Origin: Theocolax elegans
Lineage: Eukaryota > Arthropoda > Insecta > Hymenoptera > Cerocephalidae
DNA length: 64,000 nucleotides
Reading direction: 5' to 3'
Assembly: GCA_026168455.1 (NCBI GenBank)
Contig: CM047427.1
Coordinates: forward strand, 13,049,505-13,113,504
Under the pieces are notes generated by a model that saw nothing but the letters and a program-made list of their open reading frames with translations, did not search any database and was not told the origin of the DNA. Position 1 is the first letter of the stretch; each line of letters starts with the position of its first letter. The translations under genes and the position numbers were made by a program. Shown piece by piece: positions 50,577 through 60,666 of this stretch.

Positions 50577-51751
50577 ATTGGTTTTCCGCTTCTTCTTCTG
50601 TCTTTGTCGCCTATATATATACCGGCGCAATATCGCACGGGATCCTCGCGAATTAACGCTCGGGGAAATGGAAACGGGGGTTTTATAAACCGATCGCATT
50701 CGTAAAATTGCGATCGAAGGGTACTCCCAATTTTCATTTGTCCATACGTGTGCGTGCGCTTTGGATTTTAATGGATTGTTACATACAGCGAATAATTGTT
50801 GATGGTTTTCATCAACGCTTTTCGACGCGACTACTTGACGTCAGCGTCGTAATGGTAATCAAAGTTTGTTCAAACTGCGCGCATGTGTGCGTCCACCTAT
50901 AAATCTTCCTAATTTACATTTGATATGTACATATAGAACTTGACTTGACAAATCTCGTATTTACACACAATTAGCTTTGAGGAGAAGAAAAAAAAAAGAA
51001 AACGTGTCTTTAAAACCGAGAGTGGTATAGACGAGTCGATCCAACGCTATAGACCGACGAATCTTAACTATATGCGTACACAGGAACGCGTTCAAACGGA
51101 AGCCATTTGAGAAAAATTGATGAAAAAGCTAAAGAATGAGCTGGTTAAAAAATTGAAGGAGGATAAGAGGAGGAAAAAGGAGTAGAAGAAGAAGCAGGAG
51201 AAGAGACACGTCAAGTATAGGTTTATTTAGCTTACCTTTCACTTAGTTATAAGCGCGTTACAATGTTGACTTACACATGCCAAAGCATATGTAGTGCCAA
51301 GAAGGAAACGTTCGAGAGATGAATAATGTTTGCGCAAGACGAAAAGACGTGGTACTGGATTCCTATATGGGGAGGCTCGGCTGAAGAATATATATGTATA
51401 TATCGTATACTATTAAGAAGCAAACGACGCTTATTGCTTTATTCTACAGAAACGTTTCGTACACAGGACTAAGTATAAACGATGCTTGGATATACACTCT
51501 TTCGCGCGACTTTCTATACTAAAATCCCTCTTATAATACCAATCTTTCCTTTATCCCTTAGATGCCAAAGTGTACTTTACAAATTCCTTCGGTCGCGATA
51601 TACGTTTTTTCGTTACACAGGGTGCTGCCGTTTTTCTACTATGCGTATACATATATAAAATTGATAAAAAGATAATTATAATTTTTACCTCGAGTAGGAG
51701 ATAAAATTTGCCTAGTGTTTATGTGTGAAAAAAAAACTAAATATCAATTAT
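49856..51751. other. Microsatellite-rich island, no gene
   Basis: Contains a GT-rich tract (about 50150-50200), a TG/TA tract (50285-50320), a CT/CA tract (50488-50520) and a (TA)n run of about 42 bp (50531-50572). The frames at 50102-50902 are translations of these repeats. A moderately GC-rich stretch follows to about 50900; after it I see nothing I can name. Confidence 0.5.
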
Positions 51752-52618
51752 TTTATTGTACGTTAACTTCTATGTCGATCTGAAGGAGGCCAGCGTTGGG
51801 GAAAAAAGATGAAAATTTTCCAAAAATTTTGCTTTTAATTAAGCGACGTTTCGTTGGCTTGGTATGCCAACCTCATCAAGCTATTTAAATCACAAGATAA
51901 AAACATTTTACAAACAAATTATAAATTAATACCAATATTAAATAAGTATGGATTCTATTAAAAAATTTGAACGAACTAATGTTGTATATAAATTTACATG
52001 CTAAAATTGTCCAGCTTTTTATATAGGTGAAACGGAAAGGTCTTTAAAAACACGAGAAAATTGGAGAACATATTAAAAATAAATATGAAGAATCTGTAAA
52101 AAAACAACATCAAAGGAACTTTTTACATGAATTTGACTGGAATAATATGAAAATAATAGATTATGAGCCTAATTATAACAAAATAATAATATCGGAAATG
52201 ATTCAGAAAGAAGATTTATATATGTTAAATAGATGCTATTGGTTGGTTATAAGACATTTAAAATTTTAGTTTCATATGTATTAAATATGTGCGCGTTTAT
52301 TTTCATTATTGACAATTGAACTTGGTTTTGACAAGATATGTTTTTATATCTATACATTTAAAATTTGGACTATGTGATTAATTCTGACTTATTTTTAAAG
52401 GTAATTCTTTGTTTTAAAGTTTATTTGATGTTGCTATTAATTTATAACTGTTACTAAAATGTTTTTATCTTGTGATTTAATAAATTAGCTTGATGAGGTT
52501 GGCATACCAAGCCAACGAAACGTCGCTTAATAAAAAGCAAAATTTTTGGAAAATTGTAATCTGTTTTCTCACCACTGGCTTCCTTCAAATCGACATAGAA
52601 GTTAATATACAATAAAAC
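51752..52618 (+). mobile_element. Penelope-like retroelement remnant with long inverted ends
   Basis: About 160-bp inverted terminal repeats (51752-51915 and about 52450-52618) surround a decayed coding segment. On the + strand at about 51990-52260 a frame with one stop and one frameshift reads NCPAFYIGETERSLKTRE, then EHIKNKYEES and NYNKIIISEMIQKEDLYMLN. The C-x-x-x-Y-I-G-E-T-x-R-x-L-x-x-R pattern is that of the GIY-YIG endonuclease at the C-terminus of Penelope-like retroelements. Inverted terminal repeats are known for such elements. The reverse transcriptase is missing, so the copy is dead. A hammerhead-like motif in both ends is described separately. Confidence 0.68.
52488..52529 (+). 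ncRNA. Hammerhead-ribozyme-like motif in the Penelope-like terminal repeat
   Basis: The sequence TTGATGAG is followed by a 6-bp helix (GTTGGC/GCCAAC around ATACCAA) and then GAAACGTC, the layout of a hammerhead core (CUGAUGA, stem II, GAAA). The inverted copy lies at 51841-51880. Hammerhead motifs are known in the terminal repeats of Penelope-like elements. The core position corresponding to C3 seems to be U, and an extra U precedes it, so activity may be lost. Stem III is short. Confidence 0.42.
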
Positions 52619-52829
52619 CATAGATAGCTATAGATAGATTTCTATACGATCCAATTCTTTTGTGATCGTGGATACTTTCGAGGCTATCTGAAAAAGATAG
52701 GTAGGATGAAGTGGAACAAACGTTCTTCTTGTACGAGCATAGGACAAAATTTTGAAAAAGACTGGAATTGGCCATTACGCGATTACGCCGACAAACGTGA
52801 CGTGAATTTATCAGCCTACCATTAACTGT

Positions 52830-53045
52830 GAAGGTAGCGGACCTGTTTGCGGCCGCTAGGCCGCAATCCATGTACATCTCCAAAATATTGTACCTCTTTA
52901 ATGTTCTTACCAACGGCTACTAACGCTATGTGGTCCACGAAGGCCACCATCAACACTCCTTTTCAAATCTTATGTGTAAGTAGCCTATCGTATATGACGT
53001 TCCAAAGAAGGGATCCCAGAACCTAGCACTGCGGTTCGCCTCCAG
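52830..53045 (-). pseudogene. R1/Jockey-type non-LTR reverse transcriptase fragment
   Basis: On the minus strand, from about 53045 downwards, a broken frame reads GEPQC-stop-VLGSLLWNVIYDRLL and then, after a stop, VAFVDHIALVAVGKNIKEV. These correspond to the GVPQGSVLGPLLWN and FADDIAL (catalytic YADD box) motifs of R1-like and related non-LTR retrotransposons. The second Asp of the catalytic box reads His. A +1/-1 shift then leads into EMYMDCGLAAANRS, the usual downstream segment. Stops, a frameshift and the Asp-to-His change show that it is dead. The exact limits are uncertain. Confidence 0.62.
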
Positions 53046-54380
53046 TGATGTTATAGAAGTGCTGGCCATTTTCAGTGTTATAGAAGATGAAAGAAGAACG
53101 AAAAGAACAAAGCAGATTTTTATTAAAGTTGTTGAATTCGGTGGGTAACGAAGTAGCAATGTTAGTGAAAATAAAAGCAATGAAATTGCAGTAAAAAAAT
53201 AATATAAAACTGTTAACAATGAAGGAAACGACTCTGTAACAAATGAGGATATTGTTACATAATGGTAATTATCCTGTTTTTGGTGGTTTAGCATTATCCC
53301 ATCAAGAGAACGCAGTGCAAGTATTAGCTGGAGAGTACAAGGAGCAAAGAAGTGTAATAAGTGCAAAACTTTGTATAATAATTTAGTTCTGATCAGGAGT
53401 CCGACGTCACACACCGATCCAATAAGCAACAAAAAATAAAACCAACCACTTTTTCTTTTTACCCCATCCTACCTTCCTACCCAAAGGAGGTCTGGGAATC
53501 CGGACTCAACAATCCTAGATCCACAAAGTATCGTTAAGGCACCTCTCTATCCACACCGTCCGCCGTATTGCCCCACCGTTCCTACGCACTGCCGTGCGGA
53601 CCTCCTAGGAGGATCCGGTAGGCTCGCGGATCGACTAAGAGCCCGGGTACACGGGCTCACTCCGCCTCTTCCTCTCTCTCTCCCATCACTTAACCGTGGT
53701 AGTGCATCTGTGAAACGGACTCAGAGACCAAAAAGCGGTCAAGTTGAGCGAATCCACGGACAGCTGGGGATTCATCGTGGTCCCCGTGGCATACAAACCC
53801 TGGGTACCGGGCGTTTACCACCAGAATTCGATACTGACAGGGTGGTTTCAAGGCCACTATCGAATGCAATACGGGTAAACCAAGTATTAGCTACTAGAAG
53901 TCGTTCTTGGCCGATCAACCCACTCCCTCTATGAATCGCCTATATTAGGCAAGTTTATGGTCTCTCCAGCCATTCCGCAACCGACCATGGAGGCAGACAC
54001 CAACAAAAGGAAACGCCACCGGAGTGAAGCGCAGCGCCTGAAGCGGAATAGGCGAAGACAGAGGCCTATCCGAATAAAAACGGCAACTCCACCGCCCGGC
54101 TTCAAGCCTCGGGAATCCGAGGCCCCCGCTACACCACCGGCTCTTAGACTCGCCTCGGTGGCTAAACCAAGGGTGCTCTTACGAGTGAAAAGGACCTACC
54201 CGATCATCTTGGGAGGCTCTGGACCAGTGTTTCTATCTCGTACCGGAAGTTCGAGTCTGCGCAGTAGTCCGGCGGGGAGTATGAACTCGACTAGCGAAGG
54301 GGGGATAACGAGAACCCGAACAACAAGGGTTCAAATCACCTTGCTCCCAAAATTTTTTTTTTTTTTTGTAAAATAAAATT
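53046..54380. other. Unassigned transposon-like block
   Basis: GC-richer sequence (from about 53450) in an AT-rich setting. Two + frames, 53710-53934 and 53957-54376, encode basic, proline-rich peptides (the second contains NKRKRHRSEAQRLKRNRRRQ) that I cannot place. They might be the gag-like ORF1 of a truncated non-LTR element or chance frames. The block ends at 54275-54348 in a segment whose ends GGGAG and CTCCC could pair and which contains GGGTTCAAATCA, a B-box-like sequence. A poly(T) run follows, as in a tRNA-derived SINE. The minus frame 52950-53432 is partly the RT fragment and otherwise unsupported. Confidence 0.35.
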
Positions 54381-54524
54381 TGTAATTTATTTTAATTATA
54401 AATAAATAAAACAATAAAAAATTAAATAATGAACTATCTTGATTTATTACCCTATAATTCCAAGCACTCCTCCTGAGGGCACAACTTAAATATAAGTTCC
54501 GATATAGATATGAGTACAAGTCAC

Positions 54525-54597
54525 GGTAGCCGTGAGCGCTAAGGCGCATGCATTGTGCAGTAACCATGGGGTCTCAGTTTCAAATCCTGAGAGCCAA
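54525..54597 (+). repeat. tRNA-Leu-like SINE head or tRNA pseudogene
   Basis: GGTAGCCGTGAGCGCTAAGGCGCATG resembles the D-arm and A box of a leucine-type tRNA, and GTTTCAAATCC resembles a B box, followed by AGAGCCA and a T10 run. The acceptor stem does not close properly, so it is not a working tRNA gene. It may be the tRNA-derived head of a short SINE or a tRNA pseudogene. Confidence 0.38.
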
Positions 54598-54934
54598 ATT
54601 TTTTTTTTATGTATCTAACACTTTTATTACAATAATTCCATAAATAATAACTATTGTAGTGCGGTTGGCACTTGGAATGGGTGACACCATTCTTGTGCGG
54701 CTTTCGGGATCGGTTAGGTGTTTTTCTACACTTCACAACGTGAGCGGAAGGTGTGAAGAACAGAATGTTTCAATACACCGGCGGTCTAGGGGAAGGTTTT
54801 CCTACAAGGTTTTCCCTTCCTCACGGGCATAACCCCGGGCGAATGCGAGACGGTGGGGACCGCAATGGGAAAAACTGGAATGTCTTCACCCCCACACATA
54901 GGTGGTGGGGGTGTCCCCAACCAAGGTTCTTCTC

Positions 54935-56890
54935 TGCATAATATGATTCAAACAGCAGAAATGAACGTCGCCTATTTTGTTGCTGAGCATAACGTTGGTA
55001 TTCAATTGGTTGACGATTTAGCCCCAATGATTAAAAAGCAGAACCTTGATCTAGAAGCTGTTGAACACATGAAATTAAAAAAGGATAAAGCCACTAGAAT
55101 CATTAAGAATGTTTTATATGAGAATGAATTTTCAAAAGTAAAGACAATTTTAAATAATAATTTTTTTTCTGTTTTAGTTGATGAGAGCACAGATATTAGT
55201 AATACTAAGTTTTTTTTTTATATTATTTAACGTCGCTCTAATCGGTGGGGTAATATTTAATCGCTCCTAATCGGTGCCAATCAGCGACGGGGGCATGTGC
55301 GATGTCTATTGTTAAGAAAGCACTTGTTGAAAAATACATTTCTCCAGTGGTGCTCGTGTCAATCGGCAGAGACTGGGCGCGAACCCGGGATCTCCGGGTT
55401 ACGAGCCGAACGCTCTACCGTCCGAGCCATCGCACGCCCCAATAATACTAAGTTATTATGCATATCTGTGCAGTATTTTAATAACGAAACCTCTAAAGTT
55501 GTACAGCATTTGCTGCAACTATTAGAGTTAGAAGGAAAAAAAAGGTTCAGCTTTTGATTTGTATTAATGTTTTGAAGAATTTTTTATTCAAAACGATATT
55601 AATATGCAAAATATTATTGCTATTGTATGTGATAATGCTAGCGTTATGGTTGGAAAAAATGGCGGATTCCAAACTTTTTTAAGGAACAAAGTTCCTCATT
55701 TAATTGTATTAAATTGTATTTGCCATTCGTCAGCTTTGATTGCTAAAAGTAGTTGCAGTATGATTCCAAAAGAAGTCGAAGATTTACTTAGAGGAGCCAC
55801 CTCATATTTTTTTCCAACAGTCCTAAGCGCTTGTCAGAGCTTAGTGACTTAATTAAATTTTTATCAATTCCGGATAAAATCTTTTAAAATTGTCGGAAAC
55901 ACGTTGGCTAGAAGCCCAAAAATGTTATGAAAGACTATTTACTTTGGCCTGCACTTTTAAATTATTTTACAATTGAAACGTATGATTCTCTTAATAGCAA
56001 ATCTAAAAAAATTTATTCTTTGTTAGCCGATAATTCTATTAAATTGTATGTTTCTTTTTTAAGTTTTGTTTTAAATTATTTTAATTCATTTAATTTAATT
56101 TTTCAAACAAAAGGCTTAATGATACATAAACTGTATCCTGACATAGTAAAACATTTACGGCAAATTGCTATGAATTTTATAAATGAAAAAGCTCTTCTAA
56201 ACATAGTTTCGACCGATTTAAATATTATGCAGAATTTAAAACCTTTAGAATTAATTTATTTAGGTCCTCATAGCGAGAAAATTGAAGAAAATATGTCCAA
56301 GGAATCAGTAACCCTTGTTCGCGAAAATTGTTTAAAATTTTATATAACTGCAATAACAGAATTGCGTAGACGACTTTAGAACATGAAAATTTGTTTAGCA
56401 AATTAGTATTTGTAGATCCTCAAATTGCTTTAAGCGCAAAAAAAAGAGAAAAAGATTTTCCAGATTTATCAGATTTACAAAAATACTTTCCATTTGTTAG
56501 CTTAAACTCAGTAGCTCATGAATGGAGAAGTTTGCCCCATGAATCTAACGATGATGAATTAGATAAATATATAACCTTAGATGCCGAGTCTTTTTGGAAA
56601 ATTGTTTTCGATAAAAAAAAAACAGTATTTCAAAGGAATCAAGTTTTCCATCACTTTGTGCATTAGTGTCCGCTATTTTTTCTCTTCCGCATTCCAATGC
56701 CAAACCTGCGAGAACTTTTTCGGACGTTAATGAAATTAAAGATGATAAGGGAAATAAGACAAGTGTTAGTTTATTAAACGCTCGTTGTTTTTTAAGATCA
56801 ATAGGACAAGCTTTTAATATTAACGGGTTAAACTTTAGTCCTACAGAAAGACATTTTAAACTATTAGAATTTAGTAATTTATTTTTTATT
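54935..56890 (+). pseudogene. hAT-type transposase-like pseudogene
   Basis: A series of + frames forms one broken protein: 54935-55211, 55443-55554, 55604-55852, 55927-56379, 56391-56666 and 56666-56890. Recognisable parts are LVDESTDISNTK (typical of hAT and ZBED/FAM200-like transposases), a middle part with IIAIVCDNASVMVGKNGGF and CHSSALIAKSS, and a C-terminal part with HEWRSLPHE and NAKPARTFSDVNEIK followed by SLLNARCFLRSIG, the hAT dimerisation region. At least four frameshifts or stops and a SINE insertion at 55212-55442 kill the reading frame. The N-terminal zinc-finger part is missing; upstream sequence (54660-54930) belongs to something else. No terminal inverted repeats were identified. 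Confidence 0.72.
55212..55442 (-). mobile_element. tRNA-derived SINE with 12-bp target-site duplication
   Basis: The element is on the minus strand. Its 5' head (near 55440) has an A-box-like TGGCTCGGACGG and a B-box-like GGGTTCGCGCCC, with an anticodon-like loop reading CGT (threonine-type), then about 150 bp of body and an A-run as tail (T run at 55210-55219 on +). TAATACTAAGTT flanks it on both sides (55200-55211 and 55443-55454). Removing the insert and one flank copy rejoins the hAT-like frame, so the SINE arrived after the transposase copy. Confidence 0.78.
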
Positions 56891-57403
56891 TTTTTTTTAC
56901 TCTTAAGGGGAGTCCGTACACAAAGTTTCAGAAAAACGTCACCTCGAGTGGTGGCGCTGGAGTCAGGTAGGATAATGTTATAGAAACTACCAATAATTGT
57001 AAATTATAAAAATGCGAAGTTCTCAATGCATAAATATTGAGCTGAGCGCCATAGCCATTCATACGGGGAACATTTTTTAGTCGGATATGGATCCGAAAAA
57101 TTATTATTGAAGTCGTAAAGTGGGAAGTACGACTTAACAGGTACGAAACCTGTGTTCTATTATCGACGCCATTGCGGAATGCTTGGTTGCGCAATTACAT
57201 CAGCTGCCTAGAGATGGCGCTCGTTTATTTGATTTGCGTCAGAGGGTTAGCAATAAGGAAAGTAATGCGTGGCCAATAGCACAAAATAAATAAGTAATAT
57301 TGAAGTGGTTAAAAAATAAAAATTTGGGGGACTAGTTAGCTGTATATAATTGCTCTCGCGCCTATACTTGCGTCAGGCGCTATCGCGCTTTTTGATAATA
57401 CAT
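56891..57403. other. Spacer between hAT pseudogene and Gypsy LTR
   Basis: No gene is supported. The short minus frame 56928-57194 has no domain. The sequence directly left of 57404 (GATAATACAT) is the flank of the Gypsy LTR and would carry its target-site duplication. Confidence 0.35.
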
Positions 57404-58436
57404 TGTGACGTGGTATTCGCGAATCCGGTACACTTAATTATTTTTTAATAATTAAAATTAACCGTTGGGCCGCGTTGCCCAATACCGCGCACACAATTAT
57501 TTAATTTATCCGAACTGCGGCTGTCGCCAGGAACGCGAGTTCGATGGGACGAACGGTGTGGAGGATTCGGGCGATCCTCTTTGCCTCGACACGATTTATA
57601 AGAAGTAAATAAGCGTCGGCGGTAGCGGAAAGAATAATAAATAAACTCACTCAATTAAAATAATAAGAATAAAACATTTATTTTAATTTATTTAACATTT
57701 TGGCCATCCAGGCCGTATGCCACGACAAAGTTACTTTCGGGCGGGCGGAAGTATCGGGAGTCAACCGGATCGAGATCCTCGCCTGCGGTTGACTTTGCCC
57801 CGATCTCCGCTATTCGGGTACCGGCGTATCCGAATACACTTCCGATGTACACACACATACACTCGGGGTAAGGGGGGAACGCGCGGTAGTATAAATGAGA
57901 CTTACCGGGGTGCGCCCCGTGGATGGCCCAGCCGATCCTTGTCCCAGTGTCCTCCTGGGCAATGGAGGACCTACGTCGGCTGTGGTGGTGATAGGCGGCC
58001 CTGTGCCGCGGCGAGTGCCTCGCGAACCGCGTCCGCACTCACACACAACCCCGTCCTTTATCACTCACCAATTCACTCGCGGTACACCTCGCGAGGATAA
58101 TCCGGTAACCGACGGCTTTTGCGCCTCACGCGCCTTTTCTCAGCCGTAACTACAAATCACGCGGCACTGGATATGGTTTGTCCGCCTCGAGCGGCGGATC
58201 GGGACGTACTAATTAGGCAATTGCCTAATTTCCGAAAAAGGGATGAGAGTGGGAAACACACACACACTCTCGAGCTCTCATCCCTACGTACTATTGCGCG
58301 CGTAATTGTACACTTGTAGAAAAATAAACAAGTGTCGTCGGTTGGCCTTGACATACGAAAGGCTCCGACGACTTACAATTCGCGAATTTAAATACTCTAT
58401 TCGTCGTGAATAGATTGTGTGACGATTTCCGTCACA
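57404..58436 (-). repeat. 3' LTR of a Ty3/Gypsy element (1033 bp)
   Basis: Read on the minus strand, the LTR starts TGTGACGGAAATCGTCACAC at 58436 and ends CGTCACA at 57404, giving the TG...CA borders and a 7-bp terminal inverted repeat. On the internal side it is preceded by a G-rich polypurine tract (about 58440-58451) as expected for a 3' LTR. An AATAAA-type poly(A) signal occurs on the minus strand near 57680-57700. The 84-127 codon frames inside the LTR on both strands are not genes. Confidence 0.82.
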
Positions 58437-58656
58437 AAGCCCCCCCCCCCTAGACTCCACTTCCCTCGGGAAGGCTGAGTCGAAAGAAAGGCACAATCTA
58501 TCCACGACTGCGCGCTGTACGCTTCTCTTCTTATCTTCAGTTGGAGGCTGCTTCAATGATTCTTCGTGCTTCGTATGATATTGACGTGGCATACAGTCAC
58601 CAAGCCCAGCCTTCGCTGACTGTTCTCACGTACGCCGATACATTTTCCCTACCGCT

Positions 58657-59200
58657 TTACATGGCAACCCGAGGTGGTACATATCTCTTCACATCGGATA
58701 AGTGTACCTCGGTCCGTTTCCGACCAGACTCTTCTAGTCTCAGAACTACTGGAGATAGTACTTCTTTAACTTCAAAGTGTCTATCATACTTTGGTGCCAG
58801 TTTAGCAGACATGCCTTACGCACCTTAGGAAAGTGTACGGCCAATTTAAATCATAAGCCTTGAGGACCTGCTTGAGACATCTTATAGTTCTGACATATCA
58901 GACACCGTAAGACAAATTGGTGGGTATCGTGGTAGATACCTGGCCAATAGTAATCTCTTGCAACGCGTTCGTAAGTGTTTTCAATTCCCATGTGACCCAT
59001 AGATGGGTGGAAATGAGAATCTACTAGAACTCGGTTCCTCTGCTCTAAAGGTAGCACAAGACGCCAGCCTTCCTCTCGTTCTGATACAGAGTCCAGGACT
59101 TTACCACTTGTAAAACGATATAGCATACCATCCTCAATTTTCCACTCCGGAAATCTTCGAGGGCATTAGCGTACATCGTTTAATCTAGCAATATACCATG
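58657..59200 (-). pseudogene. Gypsy integrase remnant (core deleted)
   Basis: On the minus strand the frame contains DPWY and FPEWKIEDGMLYRF (tether before integrase), then the zinc-binding domain at 58851-59126 (HFHPSMGHMGIENTYERV ... YYWPGIYHD ... CLICQ, an H2C2 finger). After about 30 bp it jumps to the C-terminal domain (KLAPKYDRHFEVKEVLSP ... VKRYVPP), ending with a stop at 58657. The whole DDE catalytic core is missing, so this copy cannot integrate on its own. Confidence 0.82.
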
Positions 59201-59229
59201 GGTCTGTAATTACTTCGAACGAGTTTGGA

Positions 59230-60433
59230 AGTACGCTTTCTTAAAATCGATTTTTGATAAGAATCACGTTTTGTGACTGCATTAAGGTCTCGAAAATCGA
59301 TACAGAAGTCCTTGCGAACGATGACCGGAGCAGCTGACCAATCACTCGCACTCGGTTCAATAATGCCCTTGTCAAACATCTTTTTGACCTCACTCTGGGC
59401 AAATTCGAGGACCTTGGGAGACATACGTCTTGGCTTATGACGAACCGGTCTTGCACCAGGTTCAACCTCTATGTGGTGCTCCGTTAACGTCGTAAAGCCG
59501 TGGACGTCTCCCGAGGGCAAGAGTAGGCTTTCAACTAACTCTTTGACTTGTTTCCGCTGGTCGTCTTGTATCTCAATTATACCAGCACATTCAACGGAAA
59601 TCCTCGAATCGATGTCATGAGCTGTATCTCTGACGAAGTGTCTCCAATCACTCTCGCCAATACGCCAGATAGCTTCGCCTAATTTGACTTCCATATTCCA
59701 ATATTGTAGAAAATCCATACCGAGAATGATGAAATGCTCAATATTCTCTACAATTCTCAGTTGGATATTGCCATCAAGGCCTTCTACACAGAATAGAATG
59801 TCGATAAGGCCTAAGGACTTTAAGTGCTGGTCCAGCCACACCTTTCACGATAACCTTGACAGGTCTCCATTTAAACTTGTACTGTTCGACAACATCTGAT
59901 CGTACAAGAGAGACCATGGCGCCAGGATCGAAAAGTGCTTTAAAGTCCTTTCCACCGAGTCGTACCAAAAAGAATAGCCGCTTATCCGATTGGATTCCAG
60001 CAATTATCTGATCGGTTTGACTATCGTCGTTAGGAGTCGATGCCGTGTGCGTCATTTTAGACGTACTTGGTATGGCATCTGCCCCCCCCCCCTGAACTGT
60101 ACTTCTCGGCAACGAGTTTGTACGGTTCATGTTATGCACACCATCGACAACTACCTTCTCCACCAAGGGCTCGTTGTTGAGGACAATTTCCTTCTCCACC
60201 AAGGGCTTCTTGTCCTCTTTACTAGGTGTGTTACAACGGGGTGACGATGAGCAACAACAAAGGTCGTTCACTCCGATGGTGCTAAGCGGCTGAGATAACG
60301 ATCTCTTTACGCCTTCTTCACCAATAATATCTCTTCTATCAGAGTATATTGGCCTTTGGGGTTCCTTAGCCCAATCTTTAGCCTCACGCTTTTGTTGGTC
60401 TAATAAGGTTCCTTGTTCTGTTTTACCTTGCAA
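59230..60433 (-). pseudogene. Gypsy protease and start of reverse transcriptase
   Basis: The minus frame 59774-60433 ends in a retropepsin-like segment (KDFKALFDPGAMVSLV, with DPGA at the active site). A frameshift near 59820 leads to the frame 59185-59841 with the flap region ILGMDFLQYWN. The N-terminal RT follows (GIIEPSASDWSAAPVIVRKD ... CIDFRDLNAVT). The reading breaks after about 59240; fingers, palm with YxDD, thumb and RNase H are gone, and the next sequence is the pre-integrase tether. It is a deletion derivative. Confidence 0.82.
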
Positions 60434-60666
60434 AGCTCGGGTGGGATTGACAGGTTGTGTTCTAAGAACTTTTCCATCTGTCGAATCCCCAGAACCTTTA
60501 GGATCCTTACACTCAGACTTACTTTCAACACCAACTTCGGTCTGAGAGGGAATTTGATCTCCGTTAAGGACTTTAGAGAAGTCAGCAAATGATTTGCTAG
60601 ACTTCTTAAAGAGTTTAGAGGGTTCTCCAACCTTAAACTCTTGCCCTTGTAAACCATGCGGTTTAC

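Noticed and set aside
50102..50737. Frames of 108-130 codons around 50.4 kb
   Set aside because: They are translations of GT, CT/CA and TA repeats (VCVC, IYIYIY, THTHTH).
54525..54597. Functional tRNA-Leu gene
   Set aside because: The A and B boxes look tRNA-like but the acceptor stem does not pair, so I treat it as a SINE head or pseudogene.
57688..58149. Frames of 84-127 codons on both strands
   Set aside because: They lie wholly inside the Gypsy LTR and are GC-rich chance frames.
60400..60657. 85-codon minus frame between gag and protease
   Set aside because: It overlaps the protease-containing frame and has no recognisable motif; it may be a frameshift remnant, but this cannot be shown.
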